From Marinobacterium_D sp050908845 (lineage in GTDB: Bacteria > Pseudomonadota > Gammaproteobacteria > Pseudomonadales > Balneatricaceae), in the NCBI RefSeq assembly GCF_050908845.1, contig NZ_CP194171.1, forward strand, positions 3,038,001 through 3,102,000: a DNA stretch of 64,000 nucleotides, given 5' to 3'. The notes under the pieces are model-generated. The model was given only the letters and a program-made list of their open reading frames with translations, was not told the origin of the DNA and made no database searches. Shown piece by piece: positions 41,410 to 50,271 of the stretch (the first letter of the stretch is position 1; each line of letters starts with the position of its first letter). Both the position numbers and the translations under genes were made by a program.

Positions 41410-42966
41410 CTAAACAGGGCTCGGTCCCCTGTGGTCGCTGCTGCTGTCATTTTGTGCCTCGATAAGCGCTACCAGATTTTCGAAGCTAGTCGGTTTTCCG
41501 AACAGGTAGCCCTGACCGTAATGGACGCCCACGTCGACCAGCGCCTTGAGCTGACTTCTGTTTTCGATGCCCTCGGCGACTACTTCGGCGCCGATTTTTG
41601 CTGCGATATCGACAATATGCGGGATCAGCGTAGAGCGCACCGAACCGCCCTCCATCGCGCTAATAAAGCTGCGATCGATTTTGAGGGTATGACATTTGAA
41701 ATCACGGATCTGGCTCAGGTTGGAATACCCAGTGCCGAAGTCATCGACAGCGATCTGGAAGCCATTATCTGCCATGGTCACCAGCACCTCTGAACTTTCC
41801 AGTGTGGAAAGCTGCTCATTTTCCGTCACTTCAACCACATACTGGATTCCCTCCCGTTTCAGCTCACTGCTGGAAAGCAGCTCCAGTATTTGGGTGCTCT
41901 CGATATCCTGGGCGAAAAAGTTGAGATTGATCTTGAACGGTTTCGGCAGGGCAACGATTGAATCCAGATCATTCAGCATCTGGTTGATGATCAACCGCGT
42001 AAAGGTCCAGGTTTTCTTTCTGGAATTAATGACCGGAATGAACAGATCGGGACCAATCTCGCCGTTAGCATCCCGGAAACGGGCCAGGGCTTCACACCCT
42101 ATAATCCTGCCGCTGCCAAGATCCACGATGGGTTGATAAAGACAATGAAAGCCACCCGCAGCGAGCCCACGCATGACCCGGGCCTCCGTGGAACGGTAAT
42201 GACGAATAAAGCTGGACACGGCTAATGCGCTGAACAGCGCCAATAAAAAGGAAACGGCCACCCAACCCACCAGGGCCTGGTAATACTGCTGATGGAAAAA
42301 CAAATTTGTCGCGGTGATCGTGATACAGAACGGCAGGGTCCCAATGCAGTCGCGCACTTTGAATGCAGCCCCCGGTTTGCCCGGTGGCCCTGATGCAACG
42401 AGACTGTCTCCAGGGCGACTCGTTACGCCGTCGGCCACATCGAGATGCCAGGCGGTATCCAGCGTAACCAGGTTCTCCAGAAAATCACGATGGATAACCC
42501 CACTGAAACTTCCGGACTGGATGACCATGGCCGAAAGCTCTTTATCGGTCAGCCTGATCGGCACATTCATCCAGACCGAAGCGCCGCTTTCAGTAATAAA
42601 ATCCGGCTCTTCGATCTTTACAGGTTGCTCCAGCGCGCCCAAAGCGGCACTGCAGATCAAATACCCATCTTTTACAAAACTGACACCCTTGATATTGGCA
42701 GAGACAAACATCGCCTGTCGCATCTCAAGCAGCGTATCAGCATCACAATCCTGTGTGTTGCGGGCATTGAGCGTATCCAGTGTCGACAGGACATCACCGG
42801 CAATCACTTCGATCTGATTCAGGCTGGCTATCGCCTCACGCTGAAGGAGTGCCTGGAGGTCCCCTTTCAGCAGGCTGTAGCTGAGGTAATAGGTTGCCAG
42901 ACCAACAAGTACGCCGACGAGAATCACGCTGACCCTGTCAAATATCGCGTTGGCACTGCTGTTCAC
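41410..42966 (-). CDS. CSS-motif EAL-domain cyclic-di-GMP phosphodiesterase
   Basis: The 518-residue protein has an N-terminal membrane helix (VSVILVGVLVGLATYYLSYS). A periplasmic domain at about 40-235 contains two cysteines (TQDCDADT, LICSAAL), placed like the CSS-motif disulfide. A second helix (VGWVAVSFLLALFSALAV) follows. The cytoplasmic EAL domain spans about 265-505, with GCEALARF, ELTEN-type EVTENEQ, and DDFGTGYSNLSQI intact. Members hydrolyse cyclic di-GMP in response to periplasmic redox or DsbA/B state. The gene stands alone next to intI. Confidence 0.92.
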   Translation of the reverse strand: MNSSANAIFDRVSVILVGVLVGLATYYLSYSLLKGDLQALLQREAIASLNQIEVIAGDVLSTLDTLNARNTQDCDADTLLEMRQAMFVSANIKGVSFVKDGYLICSAALGALEQPVKIEEPDFITESGASVWMNVPIRLTDKELSAMVIQSGSFSGVIHRDFLENLVTLDTAWHLDVADGVTSRPGDSLVASGPPGKPGAAFKVRDCIGTLPFCITITATNLFFHQQYYQALVGWVAVSFLLALFSALAVSSFIRHYRSTEARVMRGLAAGGFHCLYQPIVDLGSGRIIGCEALARFRDANGEIGPDLFIPVINSRKKTWTFTRLIINQMLNDLDSIVALPKPFKINLNFFAQDIESTQILELLSSSELKREGIQYVVEVTENEQLSTLESSEVLVTMADNGFQIAVDDFGTGYSNLSQIRDFKCHTLKIDRSFISAMEGGSVRSTLIPHIVDIAAKIGAEVVAEGIENRSQLKALVDVGVHYGQGYLFGKPTSFENLVALIEAQNDSSSDHRGPSPV

Positions 42967-43189
42967 GGCAAGCCCCTACTCAGACACTTTCCGTGTGGTT
43001 ATGCGATAGCCCGAATGCAATTAGCCGACCTTTAGGCCTCGACTGTATTTTGATAACCGGTGCTGGAAGACCAACATTTTCATCATGCCCCCAGATTATA
43101 GATCGCCAGGGCGTAACAGATGCTGCTCGATGGGAAAGAGGTAACTCGATCTGCTTCGCCAATTCAGGGTGTTGCGGTATAGAGCAAAC

Positions 43190-43222
43190 AAAAACGCCGC
43201 CCTGCATGATGCAGAGCGGCGT
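43190..43222 (-). terminator. Terminator of the norspermidine operon
   Basis: On the minus strand GAACGCCGC...GCGGCGTT (with inner TGCAT/ATGCA) is followed by TTTTTGTTT, about 30 bp after the stop at 43251. It resembles the terminator at 14648 in design. Confidence 0.88.
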
Positions 43223-43250
43223 TCAGAATCAGCTATGACTCGTCAGAGAC

Positions 43251-44489
43251 TTATTCGAAAGAGACCGGACGGTCGCCCTCTTCGTCCTTGATACGGGTCG
43301 GCAGGCCGATTTTGTTCAGGATGTTGATGAACGGACGCGGGTCGAGTTCTTCAACGTTGACCATGGTCTTGGCATCCCACTCGCCGCTGGCGACGAGCAT
43401 GGCGGCTGCGACCGGCGGTACACCGGCGGTGTAGGAGATACCCTGGCTGCCTACTTCGTTGTAAGCGTCCTTGTGGTCTGCCACGTTGTAGATGAAGACC
43501 TCTTTCTCCTTGCCGTCTTTGGTGCCCTTCACGAAGTCACCGATACAGGTTTTACCGGTGTAGTTCGGAGCCAGAGAAGACGGATCCGGCAGAACGGCCT
43601 TAACCACCTTAAGTGGCACCACGTCCTGACCTTCAGCGGTTTTCACCGGCTGCTCGGACAAGAGCCCTAAGTTCTGGAGAACGGTGAAGACGTTGATGTA
43701 GTGCTCGCCAAAGCCCATCCAGAAGCGCACGTTGGGCACGCCCAGGTTCTGGGACAGGGAGTGCACTTCATCGTGACCGCTCATGTAGGTGGTCTGCGAA
43801 CCAACCACCGGCAGATCATCGGTACGGCTCACTTCGAACATCTTGTTGGACTGCCAGGCGTTGTTCTGCCAGGAGTAAACAGTGCCGGTGAACTCGCGGA
43901 AATTGATCTCCGGATCGAAGTTGGTAGCGAAGTACTTGCCGTGGCTACCGGCGTTCACGTCGACGATATCAACGGACTCAACGGTATCCAGCATATCGCA
44001 GCCCAGGCGCGCGTAGGCGTTAACCACACCCGGATCGAAGCCGACGCCGAGAATGGCGGTGAGGCCTTTCTCTTTGAACGCATCACGACGCTTCCACTCG
44101 TAGTTGGCGTACCAGGGCGGCTGTTCGCAGATCTTGTCCGGCTCTTCGTGGATCGCGGTATCCAGGTAGGTCACTTCCGCTTCGAGACAGGCGCTCATCA
44201 CGGACATGTTAAGGAACGCGGTTCCCACGTTGATAACAATCTCGGAACCGGTTTCGCGGATCAACTCGACCGTGGCGTTCACATCCAGGGCATTCAGTTC
44301 GTGCGCGGTCAGCTGACCGTCCACTTTCATCGCGCCCTTCTCTTTGACACTGGCCACAATCTCTTCGCACTTGGACAGCGTGCGCGATGCGATTGCGATA
44401 TTCCCCAGTACGTCGTTGTTCTGGGCACATTTGTGGGCCACAACCTGTGCGACACCGCCTGCCCCGATAATCAACACGTTTTTGCTCAT
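43251..44489 (-). CDS. Carboxynorspermidine synthase (saccharopine-dehydrogenase family)
   Basis: The 412-residue protein starts MSKNVLIIGAGGVAQVVAHK with the Rossmann GxGGVxxxVA motif. It continues SRTLSKCEEIV (nucleotide specificity loop), LDTAIHEEPD and AILGVGFDPGVVNAYA, the pattern of saccharopine-reductase-like carboxynorspermidine dehydrogenases. It joins aspartate semialdehyde with a diamine, using NADPH, to make carboxy(nor)spermidine. ATG 44489 has GAGGAA upstream. It follows nspC by 35 bp on the same strand, forming the standard two-gene pathway. Confidence 0.93.
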   Translation of the reverse strand: MSKNVLIIGAGGVAQVVAHKCAQNNDVLGNIAIASRTLSKCEEIVASVKEKGAMKVDGQLTAHELNALDVNATVELIRETGSEIVINVGTAFLNMSVMSACLEAEVTYLDTAIHEEPDKICEQPPWYANYEWKRRDAFKEKGLTAILGVGFDPGVVNAYARLGCDMLDTVESVDIVDVNAGSHGKYFATNFDPEINFREFTGTVYSWQNNAWQSNKMFEVSRTDDLPVVGSQTTYMSGHDEVHSLSQNLGVPNVRFWMGFGEHYINVFTVLQNLGLLSEQPVKTAEGQDVVPLKVVKAVLPDPSSLAPNYTGKTCIGDFVKGTKDGKEKEVFIYNVADHKDAYNEVGSQGISYTAGVPPVAAAMLVASGEWDAKTMVNVEELDPRPFINILNKIGLPTRIKDEEGDRPVSFE

Positions 44490-44524
44490 CGCGTTCCTCA
44501 ACTTCTTTATCGCTGGGTGAATCC

Positions 44525-45622
44525 TCAAGAGAGGTTGTTTACAAAATCCTGATAGTCAAAATCCCGCACCAGACGCACGCTGCCATCGAGCTCGCGCACG
44601 GCGATGGCCGGCATCTTGACTCCGTTAAACCAGTTTTTCTTTACCATCGTGTAACCGGCGGCATCTTTAAACGAGAGCCGGTCACCGATCTTGAGTTCAT
44701 TCTCAAACTTGAACTCGCCGAAGATATCGCCCGCCAGGCAGGACTTGCCGCACACCTCGTAGGTATGTGGGCCTTGGTTCGGTTCCATCTTGGCGGTTTC
44801 GCGGTAGATCAGCAGATCAAGCATGTGCGCTTCGATCGATGCATCGACCACCGCCAGGTTCTTGCCGTTGAACAGGGTGTCCAGCACCGTGACTTCCAGT
44901 GAAGTGGTCTTGGTGATGGCGGCTTCGCCCGGTTCCAGGTACACCTGAACGCCGTAGGTTTCAGAGAAACTGCGCAGGCGATCACAGAACTGATCGACGG
45001 GATAGCCTTCGCCGGTAAAGTGGATGCCGCCACCGAGGCTGACCCAATCCACTTTGTGGATCAGATGGCCGAAGCGCTCTTCGATCTGGCAGAGCATCTC
45101 GTCAAAGCGTTCGAAGCTGTCGTTCTCACAGTTGTTGTGGAACATGAAGCCGGAAACCTTGTCGATCACCTGCTCGATCTTTTCCGGGTCCCACTCGCCC
45201 AGGCGACTGAACGGGCGCGCCGGATCGGCGATGATGAAGTCGGAAGTGCTTACCTTGGGGTTTACACGCAGACCGCGGATCACGCTTTCAGACTGCTCGC
45301 TGAAGCGCTCCAGCTGGCCGATGGAGTTGAAGATGATCTTGTCGCAGTTGGCGATCACCTCTTCGATCTCTTCATCGGAGTAGGCCACGCTGTAGGCGTG
45401 GGTCTCACCGGCGAACTTTTCGCGGCCCAGCTTCACCTCGAACAAAGAAGACGAGGTGGTGCCGTCCATGTACTCCTGCATCAGGTCGAACACGGACCAG
45501 GTGGCAAAGCATTTCAGCGCCAGCAGCGCCTTGGCACCGGAGCGCTCGCGCACGTAGGCGATCTTCTCCATGTTGGCTTTGAGGCTGGCCTTGTCGATCA
45601 GGTAGTAAGGTGTCTTGAGCAT
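44525..45622 (-). CDS. nspC: Carboxynorspermidine decarboxylase
   Basis: The 365-residue protein is a PLP-dependent fold III decarboxylase of the NspC type. ALLALKCFATWSVFDLMQEY contains the PLP lysine, WVSLGGGIHFTGEGYPVDQF is the glycine-rich phosphate loop, and EVCGKSCLAGDIFGEF is the active-site Cys region. It removes the carboxyl group made by the partner gene, yielding norspermidine or spermidine. The start is ATG 45622. It is the first gene of the operon with the synthase. The pathway is common in Vibrio and other gammaproteobacteria and affects biofilm formation. Confidence 0.95.
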   Translation of the reverse strand: MLKTPYYLIDKASLKANMEKIAYVRERSGAKALLALKCFATWSVFDLMQEYMDGTTSSSLFEVKLGREKFAGETHAYSVAYSDEEIEEVIANCDKIIFNSIGQLERFSEQSESVIRGLRVNPKVSTSDFIIADPARPFSRLGEWDPEKIEQVIDKVSGFMFHNNCENDSFERFDEMLCQIEERFGHLIHKVDWVSLGGGIHFTGEGYPVDQFCDRLRSFSETYGVQVYLEPGEAAITKTTSLEVTVLDTLFNGKNLAVVDASIEAHMLDLLIYRETAKMEPNQGPHTYEVCGKSCLAGDIFGEFKFENELKIGDRLSFKDAAGYTMVKKNWFNGVKMPAIAVRELDGSVRLVRDFDYQDFVNNLS

Positions 45623-45694
45623 CTCGATCCGGGCTGAATTTTAAAAAGCGAGCATTGTAGTTAAGCGGCCCTGCGGGGGCCATTCCTTCGGCGT

Positions 45695-45722
45695 CAAAAA
45701 TGTCGTTTTCAGACATTTTTTT
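45695..45722 (-). terminator. Terminator of the arsenosugar-type operon
   Basis: On the minus strand AAAAAAATGTC and GACATTTTTGAC form a hairpin with a 7-base loop and a T-run, about 75 bp after the stop at 45798. The T-runs on both strands make it potentially bidirectional. Confidence 0.75.
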
Positions 45723-45797
45723 CGGTCTCAGCGGTTCAGCTTAGTCGATCCTCAAATGCAATGGCACCGTTGGGTCTTCATGTTGGCCACTTTTCCG

Positions 45798-46406
45798 TCA
45801 GTCGCGCGGGGTCAACGCGTCCGGCAGATGGATCAGATCCTCGGGTTCATCGATATCATGCAGTGGCGCCAGTTCCTGCAACGACCAGCCCAGCGTTGCG
45901 ATGCGCTCACGGGTCAGCGCCGCGACCCGGTCGGTACTCCAGGGGATAGCGGTAAACAGCTCGTTCGAGAATCTGTTCAGGCCCAGCAGCACATAACCCC
46001 CGTCTTTGGCCGGCACCATCACGCAATCGCTTGAGTTAAGCGCGCGGGCCGCCGCCTGCAGTTGATCGACACCCAGCGAAGGGCAGTCGGTGCCGATCAG
46101 AATAACGCGGCCTGTCGCGGCGATGGAGCGCTGCGCGACCCGCGCCATACGTGCGCCCAGATCGCCCTCGCCCTGCTCGCTCAACTGGATGCCATCGGGC
46201 AGACCCTGCCAGCACTCAAGCCGAGACGAGGGTGCGACGCACAGTTCCACCGGCCCTGTATCCGCGGCAAGGGCCCGGGCCAGGGTATGCTGCAACAGGC
46301 GCTCGGCCAGCTGGGCCGCGCCCTTCTCTCCCAGCGCCGGTACAAGGCGTGTTTTCGCATAGCCCGGCAGGGGCGCCTTGGCGAAAACCACCAGCGCAGT
46401 GTTCAT
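45798..46406 (-). CDS. TIGR04282-type glycosyltransferase (DUF2064, arsenosugar cluster)
   Basis: The 202-residue protein has a nucleotidyl/glycosyltransferase-A-like fold. NTALVVFAKAPLPGYAKTRL is the family's first strand and loop, VILIGTDCPSLGVDQLQAA is the DxD-like region, and CVMVPAKDGGYVLLGL is the third conserved block. It is the last gene of the cluster and overlaps the preceding glycosyltransferase by 4 bases. In TIGR04282/TIGR04283 pairs it is linked with ArsS in arsenosugar biosynthesis. That link is genomic association and not a measured activity. Confidence 0.9.
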   Translation of the reverse strand: MNTALVVFAKAPLPGYAKTRLVPALGEKGAAQLAERLLQHTLARALAADTGPVELCVAPSSRLECWQGLPDGIQLSEQGEGDLGARMARVAQRSIAATGRVILIGTDCPSLGVDQLQAAARALNSSDCVMVPAKDGGYVLLGLNRFSNELFTAIPWSTDRVAALTRERIATLGWSLQELAPLHDIDEPEDLIHLPDALTPRD

Positions 46407-47077
46407 TGATACCTCCGCGCCAATGTCTGGGCATTAGCGCCCCACCAGTAGGCCAGACGCAAACGCCACATCAGCAGAATGGTGCGCCAGACGCCGCGGG
46501 ACTCCCAGCGCCGCCCGGAGGTGTGCACCGGGCCTTTCAGGCAGACCGGTGGCTGCAGGCGGCGAAGGCGTTTGCTGATCTCTACATCCTCCATCAGTGG
46601 CTGGTTCGGGAAGCGCCCTGCCCGCTCGAACAGCTCCCGTGTAATGAAGATCCCCTGGTCCCCGGTGGCGATACCGGTCAGACGCGAACGCAGGTTCATC
46701 ATCGCGGCGATCACACCGAGCATCCTGTGCCTGCCATCGATACACACATCAAAGCGCCCCCAGCAATCAGACGATGACTGTTGCAGGCGTCCAAGCTGCT
46801 CCAATCCATCATCGGCGAGACGGGTATCTGCATGCAGAAACAGCAGCAGCTGTTCAGCGGCGGCGCCGGCCCCGGCGTTCATCTGGCTCGCCCTGCCCCG
46901 AGGTGCCTCGATCACCTCAAAGTTCGCTGCGCGGGCCAGATCGGCAGAGCCATCATCGCTGCCGCCGTCGACGATCAGGATCTCTGCGCCACGCTGCTCC
47001 AGCTGTTTAAGGTGCGCCAGCAATCCCGGCATCTGCTGCGCTTCATTCAACACCGGCACGATTACGGAGATTCCCAT
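46403..47077 (-). CDS. TIGR04283-type family 2 glycosyltransferase (arsenosugar cluster)
   Basis: The 224-residue GT-A glycosyltransferase begins MGISVIVPVLNEAQQMPGLL. It continues AEILIVDGGSDDGSADLARA (nucleotide-sugar site), LLFLHADTRLADDGLEQL (DxD-type metal site) and IATGDQGIFITRELFERAG. ATG 47077 overlaps the preceding gene's TGA (TGATG), which settles the start. It forms a translationally coupled pair with TIGR04282 downstream. It probably attaches a sugar to the arsenical or a precursor. Confidence 0.92.
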   Translation of the reverse strand: MGISVIVPVLNEAQQMPGLLAHLKQLEQRGAEILIVDGGSDDGSADLARAANFEVIEAPRGRASQMNAGAGAAAEQLLLFLHADTRLADDGLEQLGRLQQSSSDCWGRFDVCIDGRHRMLGVIAAMMNLRSRLTGIATGDQGIFITRELFERAGRFPNQPLMEDVEISKRLRRLQPPVCLKGPVHTSGRRWESRGVWRTILLMWRLRLAYWWGANAQTLARRYQ

Positions 47078-49233
47078 CACCCCTCCCTGCGCCAGCGGTG
47101 GTAGCGCTCTATCCACTGCAGTAATCCGGTCGGTGTATGGGCCCGCTTCCACTCACCGGCAGCATATTTGTTGGCCTCGGCCCAGGTCGGGTAGGCGTGG
47201 ATGGTACCGAGCAGCTTGTTGAGACCCAGGTTGTATTTCATCGCCAGCACGAACTCCGCCAGCAGCTCACCTGAGTGGGCGCCGACAATGGTGACACCGA
47301 GGATTTTGTCCTTGCCGGCGGCCGTAATTACCTTTACGAAGCCCTCGGCACGGCTTTCGGTCAGCGCTCGGTCCAGTTCAGCCATCTCAAAGCGGGTGAT
47401 TTCGAAACGCACACCTTTTTCCTGCGCTTCCCGCTCGGTCAGCCCCACGCTGGCCACCTCCGGATCGATAAAGGTGGTGCGCGGAATCACCCGGTAATCC
47501 ACCACGAACCGTTTTAGGTTACCGAACAGCGCGTTCACCGCCGCGTACCAGGCCTGATGTGCCGCCACATGGGTAAACTGGTAGGGGCCGGCCGCATCCC
47601 CCACGGCGTAGATGTTCGGAAAGCGGGTTTCGAGAAACTCGTTGGTGCGAATGGTCCGGCCTGTCTCGATACCGAGCTTTTCCAGCCCATAACCGCTCAG
47701 ACGCGCGCCGCGCCCTGTTGCCAGCACCAGGTAATCAAATTCGATGTGTCGTTCCTCACCTGCGTGCTTCACCACCAGGTAGTGCCGCCCGTCGACCGAT
47801 TCGCAACGCTCGGCGGCAAAGCCAAGCAGCAGGTCGACCCCGGCATTGCTGAGGCTGGTGGCGGCCAGCGCCGATACCTCGAGATCTTCACTCGGCAACA
47901 CGCAAGGCCCGCGTTGAACCTGGGTCACGCTCGCCCCCAGCTGCGCAAACGCCTGGGCCAGTTCGCAGCCCACCGGGCCACCGCCGAGTACCACCAGTTT
48001 CTGCGGCAGATCGTCCAGTTCAGAGAAGCGCTCCCAGAGCGTATCGCTGGTCACATAGTCCACCTGATCCAGACCCGGCAGATCGGGAATGATCGGCTGC
48101 GCGCCGGTGGCCAGTACGATACTGCGCGCAGTCAATCGTAGAGGTTCAGCATCAGAGCGCTCGATCTCCACGGTCCAGGGATCGACCAGCCGGGCGTAGC
48201 CGTTGACCACCTCCACACCGAGTTTGGTGTAACGCTCAACGCTATCGTGGGGTTCCACCGATTGAATGACCCGGCGCACCCGCTGCATCACCTCTCTGAA
48301 CGAAAACCGCGGCTCCACGGCAGACAGCCCCAGGCGCTGAGCATTGCGCATATCGGCGGCCAGGCGAGCGCTTTGGATCAGTGCCTTGCTGGGAACGCAG
48401 CCGGTATTCAGACAGTCGCCGCCCATTCTGCCCGCCTCCACCAGCGTGACTTTGGCTTTGACGGCAGCGGCGATGTACGCGGTAACCAGACCGCCGGCGC
48501 CGGCACCGATGACGATCAGGTTGCGATCGTAAGCCTTGGGCCGCGTCCAGCCGGCATAGACCCGGCGGCGCTGCACGAAGCCGATCACTTTGCGCGCAAC
48601 CAGTGGGAACACGCCCAACAGGGCAAAGGAGATAATCAGGTCCGCCGATAGCACGTCGGACAGGCTCTCCAGCTGGCCCAGCTGTGTGCCGGCGTTCACG
48701 TAGACGATGGTGCCCGCCAGCATGCCGACCTGGGAGACCCAGTAAAAGGTGCGGGCGCGGATCGGCGTCAGCCCCATCAGCAGATTGATCAGGAAAAACG
48801 GAAACAGGGGTACCAGGCGCAGGGTGAACAGGTAGAAGGCACCGTCCTTTTCTATTCCTCGGTTGATCGGCGCCAGGCGCTGGCCAAACCGGCTCTGCAC
48901 CCAGTCATGCAGCAGATAGCGGGATACCAGGAACGCCAGGGTGGCGCCGATACTGCTGGCAAAGGAGATCAGCAGCACACCCCAGAGCAGCCCGAACAGC
49001 GCACCGCCCGCCAGCGTCATCACCGCCGCGCCCGGCAGTGACAGCGCTGTCACCAGCACATACACCAGAAAGAAACCGACCGACACCAACAGGGCATGCT
49101 GATCGCGCCAGCCATGAAAGCGATCCAGGCTGGCTTTCAGGCTCTCCAGGGTCAGCAGATCCTGGCCGCCAAACAAAAAGAAGCCGGCAACAACCAGGAC
49201 AATAATCCCGAGCAAAACGAGTTTGGTGTTCAT
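47077..49233 (-). CDS. Fusion of a VTT/TVP38 membrane domain and a mercuric-reductase-like flavoprotein
   Basis: The 718-residue protein has an N-terminal VTT (DedA/TVP38-like) membrane domain at about 1-225, with about six helices (LPGAAVMTLAGGALFG, TLRLVPLFPFFLINLLMG). A pyridine-nucleotide-disulfide oxidoreductase spans about 237-710, with VIGAGAGGLVTAYIAA and the redox pair in GGDCLNTGCVPSKAL (Cys274, Cys279). A second NAD motif is GGGPVGCELAQAF, and YAVGDAAGPYQFTHVAAHQA and a C-terminal dimer domain follow. It sits 3 bp after arsS in the operon. It may pair electron transfer with the arsenosugar pathway. The function is inferred. Confidence 0.9.
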   Translation of the reverse strand: MNTKLVLLGIIVLVVAGFFLFGGQDLLTLESLKASLDRFHGWRDQHALLVSVGFFLVYVLVTALSLPGAAVMTLAGGALFGLLWGVLLISFASSIGATLAFLVSRYLLHDWVQSRFGQRLAPINRGIEKDGAFYLFTLRLVPLFPFFLINLLMGLTPIRARTFYWVSQVGMLAGTIVYVNAGTQLGQLESLSDVLSADLIISFALLGVFPLVARKVIGFVQRRRVYAGWTRPKAYDRNLIVIGAGAGGLVTAYIAAAVKAKVTLVEAGRMGGDCLNTGCVPSKALIQSARLAADMRNAQRLGLSAVEPRFSFREVMQRVRRVIQSVEPHDSVERYTKLGVEVVNGYARLVDPWTVEIERSDAEPLRLTARSIVLATGAQPIIPDLPGLDQVDYVTSDTLWERFSELDDLPQKLVVLGGGPVGCELAQAFAQLGASVTQVQRGPCVLPSEDLEVSALAATSLSNAGVDLLLGFAAERCESVDGRHYLVVKHAGEERHIEFDYLVLATGRGARLSGYGLEKLGIETGRTIRTNEFLETRFPNIYAVGDAAGPYQFTHVAAHQAWYAAVNALFGNLKRFVVDYRVIPRTTFIDPEVASVGLTEREAQEKGVRFEITRFEMAELDRALTESRAEGFVKVITAAGKDKILGVTIVGAHSGELLAEFVLAMKYNLGLNKLLGTIHAYPTWAEANKYAAGEWKRAHTPTGLLQWIERYHRWRREG

Positions 49234-49236
49234 CGC

Positions 49237-50190
49237 TTAGAGCGCACCACCGCAGCTTGATCCCTGTCCCGCCGTGCATCCGTAGCAGTGATCGGCCACA
49301 CAGATACCGAGACCATCGGCATCCTTTTTCAGCAGATCGTCCAGGCGGGCCCCGGTTTTACCGCCGAGTGCCAACCCGAGCTGCTGGTTGAAGTCGCAGT
49401 CATAGAGTCTGCCCTGCCAGTCGACACTGATCAGCGACCGGCACATCACGCCGTGCAGGTTGGCTTCACTGTAGTTCTGCTTGAGCAGCTCCATGTAGGG
49501 CTCAAACTGCCCCTTGGAGATCAGCATGGAGCCGAAGCGGTTGATCGGCATATTGGCCAGCGCATAGAGACCGTTGAACACCACACCGAAATGGTCGAAC
49601 AGCTCGCGCTTGTAGTCCGCCTGCAGCGCCTCCTGATTTGGTGGCAACACTGGCCCCTGGGGGTTATAGACCAGGTTCAGCTGCAGGCCTTCCTGCGTCT
49701 GCCCGTAACCCAGCCCATTTAGATGTTGCAGCGCGCGGATGCTTTTATCGAACACGCCCTTGCCGCGCTGCTTGTCCACGTTGTCCAGCGAATAACAGGG
49801 CAAAGACGCCACCACTTCAACTCGGTTTTCAGCGAGAAATTCGGCCAGCCCCTCCTGCCCTGGCTCAAACAGGATGGTCAGGTTGCAGCGGTCGATCACA
49901 TGCACACCCAGAGCCCGGGCCGCACTGACCAGGCGCCGGAACTCCGGGTTCATCTCCGGCGCGCCACCGGTCAGATCCAGGGTGCCAATGCGGCGCGCTT
50001 TGAGTACCTCGATGATCGTATCGATCAGCTCCGGTGTCATCATCTCGGTGCGGTGCGGCCCCGCGTTCACATGGCAGTGAACGCAGCTCTGGTTGCACAG
50101 GTAGCCAAGATTGACCTGCAGTGTCTCGGTGGCTCCGCGACTGATCGGCGGAAAGTCGGTGGCTTCGAGTAACGGCAAGGTGGCATGCAT
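49237..50190 (-). CDS. arsS: Arsenosugar-biosynthesis-type radical SAM protein ArsS
   Basis: The 317-residue protein has the radical SAM 4Fe-4S motif in GYLCNQSCVHCHVNAGPHRT (Cys-x3-Cys-x2-Cys). It continues with IGTLDLTGGAPEMNPEFRRL (the GGE-type SAM loop), and a Cys-rich end (ICVADHCYGCTAGQGSSCGG) for a second cluster. This layout and the neighbours TIGR04282/TIGR04283 are the signature of ArsS, proposed to add the 5-deoxyadenosyl group to a methylated arsenical. No arsM lies in the window, so the methylated substrate would have to be made elsewhere or taken up. Confidence 0.93.
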   Translation of the reverse strand: MHATLPLLEATDFPPISRGATETLQVNLGYLCNQSCVHCHVNAGPHRTEMMTPELIDTIIEVLKARRIGTLDLTGGAPEMNPEFRRLVSAARALGVHVIDRCNLTILFEPGQEGLAEFLAENRVEVVASLPCYSLDNVDKQRGKGVFDKSIRALQHLNGLGYGQTQEGLQLNLVYNPQGPVLPPNQEALQADYKRELFDHFGVVFNGLYALANMPINRFGSMLISKGQFEPYMELLKQNYSEANLHGVMCRSLISVDWQGRLYDCDFNQQLGLALGGKTGARLDDLLKKDADGLGICVADHCYGCTAGQGSSCGGAL

Positions 50191-50271
50191 AGATAACTCC
50201 CGGTTAACAGATCGCCTGTTTCAGCTTAGGTCGTTCGGCGGTCTTAATCCTTACACTCTAAGACCACGGAA

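Noticed and set aside
43701..44552. Plus-strand frame of 283 codons opposite the carboxynorspermidine synthase gene
   Set aside because: It is antisense to a confident family member and starts and ends at arbitrary points.
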